A stretch of DNA of 64,000 nt, from the NCBI GenBank assembly GCA_029168955.1, contig JAPDOI010000365.1:660595-724594 (forward strand), written 5' to 3'. The notes under the pieces are model-generated. The model did not search any database and had not been told where the DNA came from. It worked only from the letters and a program-made list of their open reading frames with translations. Shown here piece after piece: positions 55,147 to 64,000 of the stretch (position 1 is the stretch's first letter; each line of letters starts with the position of its first letter). The DNA is from Aplectana chamaeleonis. Its lineage: Eukaryota > Nematoda > Chromadorea > Rhabditida > Cosmocercidae. The position numbers and the translations under genes are program-made.

Positions 55147-55314
55147 TGGGAAGGGGGGCACAATGGCGCGATGGACTTGGCCACGCCCATTTTACTGTGC
55201 CGCACTAAATTTGAGCACCTACCCGGGGTTTCCCTCCCCTGCCAAAATCAGGAGAGTCATTGCGGCACGGAAAAATGGGCGTGGCAAGGGGGAAACAACA
55301 GTGCCCCCCCCCCC
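55147..55314. mobile_element. MITE inserted in a foldback arm
   Basis: GGGGGGCACAATGGCGCG and, inward, TTGGCCACGCCCATTTTACT pair with the right end (AAAATGGGCGTGGCAAGGGG, CAGTGCCCCCC). The arm of foldback 5 is interrupted exactly here, and GGGAAGGGG-like sequence lies at both edges, as expected from a target duplication. Confidence 0.7.
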
Positions 55315-55740
55315 TTCCCACATAGCACCGAACAAACTGACTTTCAGGGAGAAACGAGAAAGCGCTTCTATTCCGACGACGGACATACGGAAATAACAAA
55401 AACTTCACACTTCGCAACCAAATAGAGGAATACTAGTTTCGCATTGTAAGTAAAAAAACATAGACGAATACACGAGCTAATAAATGCTTTTTCAATAAAA
55501 TATCGAAACGATGGGTAACTACTCAGGCACTCGGGGGACGGTCCGCCACACTTTTTTTTGAGGCCGAAACGGTCATCCCCAACCTTGAGAGAGTCGTTAG
55601 GCCATCCGCGCCCGTTCTCGACCGCCACGCAGATTCTCGACCGCGACGCGTCTACGCACATCGGCACTTACAGCCATCCGCGCCCTAGGCAGTTGCTCAG
55701 GATCTTCAATATGTTTAGACAAAAGTATTGACAATGCTGA

Positions 55741-56966
55741 GTTGAACTGATGAGAACGATGAGTTGAACTGCTGGGCTTATCGCAGCGCTGCGTTTTGCG
55801 TCGCGTGCGCAGTGCCGACAGACGACAGCTCCGACGCAATGTTGAACGCCGAAATGAAACCAGCGGCACATACGAGCCGTCTCGAGGTGGGCCTAGACCG
55901 ATTCACTTCATTGTCAAATGACAACTCCTCGGGCTCTGCCTTCGAGTTGAGTAAGTGCGAGTGCCAGCACTTGCCTGCTCCTGCACCAATCGTGGGAGCA
56001 GGCAAGAGGCGGAGCACTCGCATTTTTATTGATTTTTGATGCGCACAGAAAGTGCACACCTGGTTAGGGACCAGGTGGGGTTAGGTAGATTGAAATGACA
56101 TATTCATCCGTAGGTAGGAACTAGGTGAAACGTGTGGGGAAAACTCATGCAGAAATTATTTGAAATTCCCTCCAATCAGCACTTCTGTTCAACTTTAGTG
56201 GAAATCTGTATTAACTACCGAGCAACTACCGTTAAACTAGCGGGGAACTTCTGCTGATTTCCAGTGTGGACATTAGTTCAACGGATTTTCCACGGTAGTT
56301 GAACCGTCCGGAATGTCGGAGGACTGATTATACTGGAGGACGCCGATCCGCGCACCTTTCGACATCGATGCTCTCTCCGACATTCGGACGGTTCAACTAC
56401 CGTGGAAAATCCGTTGAACTAATGTCCACACTGGAAATCAGCAGAATTTCCCCGTTAGTTCAACGGAAATTGCTCGATAGTTGATGCGGATTTCCACTAA
56501 AGTTGAACAGAAGTGCTGATTGGAGGGAAATTCAAATAATTTCTGCATGGTTATCTCTGCACGTTTGGCTAGTTTCTCCTTACGGTTGAACGTTATCTCT
56601 ATATACCTGAGCTCACCTGGCCCCTAACCAGGTGTGCACATTCTAGGCTCACCAAAAATCGATTTAAGTGCAAACGCTATGCCTCTTGCCTGCTCAGACA
56701 TTAGAGCACCCGTGTTGGTGCAGGAGCAGGCAAGTGCAGGCACTCGCACCCCCACTCAACTCGAAGGCAGAGCCCGAGGAGTTAACACTTGACAATGAAG
56801 TGAATCGGTCTAAGCCCACCTCGAGACGGCTCGTATGTGCCGCTGGTTTGATTTTGGCGTTCAACATTGCGTCGGAGCCGTCGTCTGTCGGCACTGCGCA
56901 CGCGACGCAACACGCAGCGCGGGGATAAGCCCAGCAGTTCAACGAATCGTTCTCATCAGTTCAACT
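55741..56966. mobile_element. 1.2-kb palindrome built from the CGGCACATACGAGCCG family
   Basis: 55741-56321 and 56374-56966 are reverse complements around a 52-bp centre. Each arm contains one copy of the repeat family, a CCTGGTTAGGGACCAGGTG segment and GTTGAAC-rich sequence. The inner tips read GAACCGTCCGGAATGTCGGA and its complement. No gene. Confidence 0.82.
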
Positions 56967-57512
56967 CCTCGACAAAATAGCCTCAGTAGTTCGACTCGAA
57001 CGTCGTTTTCCCCCAAAGTTCAACGCTGCGAATGTCTGAGCTGGCATTCAGAGCGGGGCAGCCGCGCAAAATTTGGGTGCATTCGGTGCATTGATTCCTG
57101 CGCGCGCCTACCCCCGCCGGGATTTGTGGGCGGAGTTCATTCCGGAGGATCCGCGGGACCAAAAGGCGCGTCGCTTGGCTGGAATGCAATTGAACGTACT
57201 CTTCGACCTTGCAGTGAACTTCCTTTCATATTGTACTTCCTTTCATTCTTACCTTCATTTTCTCCACTTCGCCTATCGTGTATCCCGTTTTGTGCTCAAT
57301 AGAGTTTCCAAAACACCATTTCAGAAATTCTTCTGGTGTGATCTTCATACATATCTATATGTATATACTTACACAGGTTAGTTATTCTTCGTCGCTCTTT
57401 TTATGGAACTGTTAGTTCCGTATGCGGATGTAAAATGAGGTTCTCTTTGCCCTAGAGTGAATTTCAAAGTCAGAAGGTGATGCTGTCGATCTTAGCAGCG
57501 AAGCTAATGTAG

Positions 57513-57939
57513 GACATAAACCGCTTCACTTTATCTTACTTTCACGTTCTCCAAAGGTCGTTCGTTGACCTTCAACTTGTGCATCGAGTAGCTGTATTAC
57601 CTGTTAATTATCATCCACACATTTGCCAATGGGAAGGAAGGCTATTTGGCAAGGGGGACCACTTATCGCTAGATTTGCCCCAGAAACAAGAGGGTCATGA
57701 AACAGAGGCCGGCACCGCAACCTACCATTTGATGCATCTTCACGTAAAAAAGGTGTTTGAATCGGAAAGTTTCTTTCTTGAATGATGAAGAAAAACAGGA
57801 GCGCAACATTGACTTTCCCGCATAATTTCTCAAATAAATCCTTTTCGAAAATACTATTGTGCAGATACTTGTTTTCCAGGAAGGAGCGAGAAGGGCTCGA
57901 CTGGATCTTGCCACAATGATCAGAAAGCTCGCTGAATAG
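57513..57939 (+). CDS. possible spliced gene fragment, unknown protein
   Basis: A frame open from 57513 runs through HICQWEGRLFGKGDHLSLDL and TATYHLMHLHVKK to a plausible donor AAG|GTGTTTG at 57752/57753. A strong acceptor (GTTTTCCAG at 57871-57879) leads, in phase, to EGARRARLDLATMIRKLAE and TAG (57937-57939). The junction keeps the frame, and the composition is unlike the surrounding repeats, which favours a real C-terminus. I do not recognise the protein. The start and any upstream exons are unknown. An exon-like piece with TTTCAG before and GTTAGT after lies at 57325-57376. Confidence 0.35.
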
Positions 57940-58018
57940 CTCTACATGTGAGTATAAACTTTTAGTACAGGATTGTCAACCTTCGATACTCGGTTACGAA
58001 CAGATATTTATATTACAG

Positions 58019-58204
58019 AGTCGATCCAAGAAGCTTCGTTTGAACGTTTGGACAGTGAAGGCGACTACATAACTCTTTTCGAATGCACGGTGAGGTTGTA
58101 TGGATTTCTTCACTATTTCAATCACTGACTGTTTTTTTCTGAATTTTGAAACTTGGTCATTCTAGGCAAGATGTGCGCTTGTAAACGTACGAGATGAGGA
58201 ATAG
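58019..58204 (+). CDS. possible two-exon coding fragment
   Basis: After TATATTACAG, an exon of 71 bp (58019-58089) ends at ACG|GTGAGG. A 76-bp intron ends CATTCTAG and a short exon runs to TAG at 58202. The spliced frame reads SIQEASFERLDSEGDYITLF, then ECT-ARCALVNVRDEE. Both splice sites fit nematode rules. The preceding exon has stops in all frames, so this may be the end of another transcript, an alternative end, or a pseudogene. The family is not recognised. Confidence 0.3.
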
Positions 58205-60302
58205 ACCATTCGGCTGGATCCTTTCAGATGTAAGATCAATTTCTGTTCCGCGATTTCGTACTCCAAAGAATTTGGTTTAATTCTAATGCTTACCCTCTTT
58301 CCAGCGTAGAGAAAAAAATGCCCCGTTTGGGTGACGGTGAGAAGCATGTGAACGAGGAAGGACTGTAGACACAGATTTGGGGACAGCGACGATTTTCCCC
58401 TTGTAATTCATTTAATACGTGATTTTTTTTAAATTTCTATTTTCATTTCTTGATTGTGCCTTCTAAATATTTGCGATTGTGAATGCATTCTACGTGTCGG
58501 TAATTGGGTCTCAGGCTATAAATTAATACGTGGTTTGCATTGATTTGCTAAGAATATCCAATATTGCAAAATTTCTCTTTGAATTCTTATGGGGTTTTGT
58601 ACAAGATGTCGTTGTTCTTGGAGTTTCTCCGTTGTGTACATGAGCAGTACCTTTGTAGATGACAGTGGATATATAAGTATTTGAATGGATATATTATATA
58701 TTATTGTGACTGTACAAATATTTTTTGTGACCGTTTCCTGCCTTTTCCAAGCATTTTGTGTCTTGTCCTCATTACTGCACTATGTTGCTTTACCTATTTC
58801 ATTTAAGCCTAATGTGACAGTAGCGATCAGTGGTGACATTGGTAGCTGTATAATTTCTCTGTGTAATAATAATGAAATGGTGATCATAATATTGAATGAA
58901 TTCGAATAGGTTTGAATTCCAACTGAAATGGTGTAAGGATTCGTCTGTAAATACAGCTTTTGGACATTTCCTGTCTTCACAGCAGCATAGGGATGTGAAA
59001 ATTGGATGGAGAACTTTCAGTTTTTCAGTGGTACAAGAACAAGCAATTCTCAAACACCTTTGTTAATATATTAGTGTACAAAGGAAGGAAGCGTGCAGCT
59101 GCTTTTAATCCAAATCGGTCACCCGCGAGAGGACGCTATGCGTGCGGCTCGCAACGCGTACCCACTGATCGGACACCCCGCGCTACCATAATGGGGACCA
59201 CCCCGGCCGTAGAGTTACGGATGTACCCGCAATTGGTCCCGCGGAGTATGCCGACAAAATGCCAGAGTGCGCTGATCGGAGGCGCGGCTCGGCGGCCAAC
59301 GGTGCGGCGGTCGTAGCCCCCGAGTGCCTGAGATAGTTACATATAACGTCTGTTTGATAACTCGTCATGGTCCGTGAGCTAAAACAATGACATTTTATTC
59401 TATAGATATCCCGACTTCGGGGCTAGAATATGAAACGAGAAGACTGGAAATATTCAGAGCAAGAAATTCACGAAATGGGTAAACTCAGAACGTCGAAGGG
59501 CCGCGTCCCCGTACCCACCACTCAGCGAGGCGGGGCCCCCCTCCGCGCCTGGCGCCCAACAGGTCCCCGCCCCAGCCCCATGACTCATAATGGGCGCGAA
59601 GCCCGGACATTCAAGCGAAAGGGCGCGGGGCCCGGGCAGATTATTTCCGCGGTGTCATCGCTTAAGTGATTGATTCCTTGTATAACGATCTGCGGGAACC
59701 ATCCCTCCCACCCCCTGGGCGGGTGCTCTACCTTTCTCCAAAATTTTCGAAACCCCATGGTGGGTGTCCCATTCAAGTCTAATCGATAGACTGGGGAACT
59801 TACCTTACTGCCACCGCGCGAAGTGCGCGATGATGTAAGTACTTACTCGAGGCTGCCTGCTGTGAACTTATCATAAAATTGTGCTGCGTATGTGGCACGG
59901 GTTTGATTCTAGCGTTCAACGTGTAATACGATTTGCCTGAGCGAACATGTTTTCTTCTGTTTCGAATTTTCCCTGCGGGAGCGAGCTAACGAAATTTGGT
60001 GGCGCCCCCGCCTCGCGCCTGATGATTCTCCGCTCGCAAAACATGGCCCCCGCCGCTCGCCCTTGGTCGGAAATTCCCGGGCACACGGCCCTCCGACGTT
60101 CTGAGAAGCTGCGGAATAAAAGTCAATGATTTCTTTTGCCGTCAGAAGCGAGCGGTCGCGCTGCGGCCTCTCAACGGAGCGAGAAATCTTGAGGACAGCT
60201 CACCTCCTTCCTTCTCCTAGGTATGTTTTCGTGCACGAGTTACTGCATTTCCCTGATCTTTTTTTCTCTGAGCTTTTTCTTATTAATTGGATGTATGGTT
60301 CA
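58205..60302. other. no gene seen; GC-rich patches
   Basis: GC-rich low-complexity patches occur at 59130-59330, 59500-59640 and 60000-60080. Frames there are proline/arginine-rich. I see no rRNA or tRNA match. Nothing else is supported. Confidence 0.35.
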
Positions 60303-60600
60303 GCTTAAAGTTTATTTTATACCGAGCTCCGATCCCCCTTGGATCGAAAATGTTTGGCGAGGCTTATCTTGTTCTTCTTTGCAGCCACTGAGAGGGGTTT
60401 CGTCACAAGTTGAGGAACTGGGCGACCAGCACTGAATTCGTCCACAATTCTATTGTACTGAGCGTTGTTGGCTTCTTCGGACAATCAAATAGGTGCTTAG
60501 TGTCGAGGCCTTGGTTTCCACAGTCCGGGCACACGTCAGGCTGGCTGTTGTCGATCCTGTGCAGGTAGACTCTGTTTCAGTTCAAGTGAACTCCTGTTTT
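60303..60600 (-). pseudogene. 3' end of a non-LTR retrotransposon, antisense
   Basis: On the minus strand NRVYLHRIDNSQPDVCPDCG is followed by LDTKHLFDCPKKPTTLS, a C2HC zinc-knuckle arrangement, then TIELWTNSVLVAQFLNL and a stop at about 60403. This is the C-terminus of the family seen at 2050-3872 and preserves the knuckle that the first copy lost. The 3' UTR (GGCTGCAAAGAAGAAC) matches the first copy's tail. It is severely 5'-truncated. Confidence 0.8.
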
Positions 60601-61440
60601 CCATTATCACAGCACGGAGCGGTGGCTTTATCGTCGGAACCTCCTTATAACTAGTTATATTTCACCGAGGCTCACCGCTCCCCACAAGCCAGTAACGGTC
60701 AAAATTTCCAAGGGCTGCCCCCGATCCACACTCGAAGCTAACCCTCACGGCGGCTGCGGGAGTTAGCTCGTCAAATCACCGCATGCTGTCCCTATTTTCC
60801 CACTAATTCATGTTTTACCATCGGGAATTGCTCACATTTAGGAGAACAGGAGCCTCACTTGACCTCTATCTGAAGAAACTTGGTTTCGTTGTGTTTTGAA
60901 GGAGAGGGCTGTTCGGTTCTTGCCTTGTCGGGGTGGCGGACAACTCGTCCACCTTGCTCTCTTAACAACGCTGCAAAGCAACAGAAAGCGAGATCAGATT
61001 CTATTTTGTAGCTGTGAAGGTGTGCCCTTCATACAAGGGTTTTGCACGCCGGTAGGTTTCAGTTCCTGGCGGAATTCCACGGGCAGCGGGTGCGTTTGGA
61101 CGAGTTACACCCCGCAGCCGCCGTGAGGGTTAGCTGCGAGTCCGATCCACAGTACCCCTTTTCGCGGCGGGACCGGCATGGATTCTTGGCTCGCATGCAC
61201 CCATGGATTCATGGCACGGTTGTTCGATCAATATGCCTCACATATTCCTCTTCCACCCCCACCCCAGCCTTCTCCGTGGATTCTACAACAACCTATCCAC
61301 CATCTACCCATATTCATCGTAGCTATTCATCACCATTCATCGTTTCTACGTATTTGTCGCCTCATCCTTCTGTCATCCGTCTACTGTCTACATCATCTCT
61401 TCCGTTCGAGCAGTTCGACTAAGGCGCAGTACCCTAGTGG
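60601..61440. repeat. inverted repeat region, no gene
   Basis: AGCTAACCCTCACGGCGGCT then GCGGG at 60737-60762 is repeated in reverse at 61109-61133. The enclosed 350 bp have no recognised gene. Confidence 0.5.
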
Positions 61441-62565
61441 CAGGGGGCTATTCGATTGATGAGTTGAATTTTTTAAATTGCCACCATTAAAGGTCGTAAT
61501 TTTTGGTGTTCACATGTCGTCGTTTCTGTCTGCCGTCACCAAATTCAGAGGCCGTAAACGGGGACTTGTGGATCCAGGCTCACCCTCTGATGGGCAGGAT
61601 GCACTCGCCCAGGCTATCGAACAAATGGAGGCCGACGATGCGATGCCAGTGTATATAGAAAACCATTATGGAATTTCTGAGTCTTATCCAAGGACAAGTC
61701 CGTAACTGTTCTGCTGACAACACGAGCCTTGTTGAGGAAAATCGGCTACTGAAAGAAGAAAATGAAAGTTTGCGTAGTTTGATAATCTCTCTCAAAAACC
61801 TGATAATTCTACTGTCTCCTAATCATATATCACGCCCCAGTTCAGTCGTTTGTTGTACTAGCACCCAAACTCCTGCATTTGATACTCTTGATGTCTCTGC
61901 ACTGCGATCAAAAGGAAATGTCGCGCTCAATTGTAATTGCTGGAATTCCAGAGTCCTTCCATCCAGTAGCTTCTACACGATTAGCATACGACTATGATTG
62001 TGTTAAAAAGTATTTGATTTTCTCGATATCAGTTGTACACCGGTGAACGTTTATCGATTAGGTTCTACGCGTTACCGTAATCCTCGTCTATTAAAGGTCG
62101 TCTTGCCCTCAACTCCAGTTTAGGAATCAGGCCATAAAATGTGCCTCTCAACTCAGGGCTTCGCCCTACAGGGGCACTTCTTGTACGTCCTTCTCTTCCA
62201 AAATGAGAGGGCCGGCCACGCCATCCTGAATTCGCTGAGAAGGGAAGCCGGGCAAATCCCAATACGTCTTTTTCGTAATTATGCGCTAATGCTGAAACCG
62301 CAAATGCCCCCATTCCAGTCTCGGGCTGCCCCCAGTATTATTCGCAACATCACTTCCTCCATCAATCAAATCCCGCACATTTTCAGCGAACCATCACTCT
62401 GTTCCCAATACGGTTACTTTGGTAATTGTACTCCTCTCCTTCCAAATCCTATCCTTGATGGTTGTACTCAATCAGTATCAAATCATATTCTCGACAATTG
62501 TAATTTAGCATTCCTCATTCCACCCCAACGTAGCCGCTTTAGTTTGGAAAAATCTTTTTTGTAGC
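61441..62565 (+). pseudogene. ORF1 of a decayed non-LTR retrotransposon
   Basis: Pieces in different frames follow the order of a CR1-type ORF1: a low-complexity N-terminal part (VTKFRGRKRGLVDPGSPSDG), a coiled coil (SLVEENRLLKEENESLRSL at about 61722-61778), then SIVIAGIPESFHPVASTRLA, and a segment containing GFALQGHFLYV. ORF1 proteins of these elements bind RNA and act as nucleic-acid chaperones. Several frameshifts and stops show it is dead. Confidence 0.6.
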
Positions 62566-64000
62566 CAGTTGTTATTGTTGAAGCGATCAATCGCCATCGG
62601 TTTGACTCGGATATGTCAGATTCATGTTGTGTCCGGGGATTCCAGTCCATCTTTAAACTAGTAGAAATTCCTCGGTTGACTGATCAAAACTCGGAATCCA
62701 TTGGATGTACTTGAAACTGGCTCTCTCACTCTTATTCTGACATTGAACAAGCGAATACTGCGTTCACTGCGGTACTGGCATATTTTGCATTTCAACCAAT
62801 ATACGCTCTGCTCCCTCAAAAATATGTGGGATTTCTTGGTTTTCTCATGAAACAACGTCAGTTCAGTGTTATTGCCCTCACTGGAAACGTAGCTGACTAT
62901 TATGATAACGGACGCCTCTTTGCTAGGTGGAGTGGGTCTGACATTTATGACCCACTCAGATGTGACTGAAAGCATGCTAAAAGAGGTGGCGGTGTGGCAT
63001 TTTTGCTGAAAAAGGCTCTTTTTCCCAGGCTCATTGTCATGCACCTTTATTCCTGATGGTTATGAGATTATTTAGGTTGATATCATCTCTGGTGAGATGG
63101 TTATTCGTATCATTTTGGTTTATAGGACTCCTCATGCACCTCAGCCCAGTTTATTCTATTGATCGAAACACTTAGTGATCTTGTATCTTGCAAAATCCCT
63201 GTATTATTACAGGTGATTTTAACCTTCCCAACGTCAACTGGGACCAACCTAATGAGCGTAATGTCAGCTGGGAGATAATCTTTCAATCCACTTGCTGTTG
63301 TTTCGTGGCTACGTAATTTTCCCAACTTGTAACGTCAAAACCCATTGAATAATATCCCTGGATTTGACAAGCTAACTAATGATATTGATCTCGTGGACAA
63401 CATCGAAGCCAGACCTCGTAGGGACAAGTGACCATGCTACAATCTATTTGAAACTCAACTTTCCCACCCCTGCGAGGGATTGCAAAGTGCTCAGAAGGGA
63501 CTCTTCAAAAATGCCAATTCTTCCCGAGATCTTTGGGTATTTGAACGGAGTGGACTGGTATTGGGCGTTTAAACACTACTGACTCGGTTAATGCTAAACA
63601 TGAAATGTTTGGCAGCTTATTCTGCAGCATTGCATTCATCTTTTGTACCGCTCATAGAAGCTACAAGGTAACGGACCATCTTCCGGAACATTTACAGCGC
63701 CTATTTAAAAATCACAGGCATGAAATCGGGCTAGACTCACCAATGCAGCAAATGATTGGGAGGTCTATAGAGTTGTATGTTGAGAGATTTGGATGCAATT
63801 GAAAAAATTCAACAGAAATGTCGAAAAGAGAATAATTGAATCAGGTAAAAAAATTCTTTCTATAGACTTTTGAATGCTAGATTGAGAAACAAACCCCGAT
63901 TAGGGCCTATTGAATTTGGAGGGGTCTACAATAACAAGATAAAGAGAGGTCGGAAATATTTTCTATGTGTTTTTGAAAAGGCTTTCTTTGCGAGGATGAT
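62566..64000 (+). pseudogene. endonuclease and linker of the same non-LTR retrotransposon, runs off the window
   Basis: With frame changes, the sequence gives motifs of an apurinic-type endonuclease: ILVYRTPHAPQ (about 63115), GDFNLPNVNWDQ (63212-63247) and SDHATIYLKLNF (63427). This enzyme nicks the target for reverse transcription. Beyond it FYRLLNARLRNKPRLGPIEF (about 63860-63920) matches the linker that precedes the reverse transcriptase in CR1-like elements. The catalytic polymerase would lie beyond 64000. Multiple stops indicate a decayed copy. Confidence 0.75.

Noticed and set aside
59100..60080. rRNA or other structural RNA in GC-rich patches
   Set aside because: No recognisable conserved rRNA segments could be found by eye, and composition alone is not evidence.

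Overview
The window looks like nuclear DNA from a nematode, most likely a strongylid/rhabditid (clade V) worm. The evidence is a Tc3-like transposase, several non-LTR retrotransposon fragments, nematode-style splice acceptors (TTTTCCAG), one clear spliced gene, and a very high density of short inverted-repeat elements and satellites. The species call is inference. No bacterial or viral genes, operons, rRNA genes or CRISPR arrays are visible. Because the organism is eukaryotic, open frames lying in repeats whose unit length is a multiple of three are not evidence of genes.

Layout. 0-5 kb: a TTAA-flanked MITE, a broken non-LTR reverse transcriptase (2050-3872), and a TIR element packed with 16-bp GC-rich repeats around a TATA promoter (4334-5148). 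5-11 kb: a long foldback element, a short 21-bp minisatellite split by a MITE, and more MITEs. 11.2-21.6 kb: the only convincing host gene, a 463-residue DNA-binding regulator with a pipsqueak/CENP-B-type helix-turn-helix, two CENP-B/Tc5-type domains and a PLDLS motif. Its two visible coding exons are separated by a 9.0-kb intron holding a mariner remnant, a dead Tc3-like element, a retrotransposon tail, a SINE-like tRNA relic and many MITEs. 22-30 kb: long palindromes, a MITE, minisatellite and (CA)n. 30.6-36.3 kb: a 21-bp minisatellite organised in ~1.22-kb higher-order repeats. 37.2-39 kb: about 41 copies of a 42-bp repeat, most carrying a TGACGTCA palindrome. 39-57 kb: foldbacks, two copies of a microsatellite-bearing element with 8-bp target duplications, hAT-like MITEs, and a palindrome family. 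57.5-58.2 kb: weak evidence for a second spliced gene. 60.3-64 kb: an antisense non-LTR tail, then ORF1 and endonuclease of a decayed non-LTR retrotransposon that runs off the end.

The most interesting pattern is a shared module, seen eight times inside elements whose terminal inverted repeats differ: TATAAAAG, then a TCAYTC-like initiator 28-34 bases downstream, with stem-loops at or just after the initiator. In three copies the downstream sequence keeps two or three hairpins around a U-rich AUAAUUUUGG-like site, and hairpin II shows paired compensatory changes. These may be mobile promoters or small structured RNA genes carried by nonautonomous transposons.
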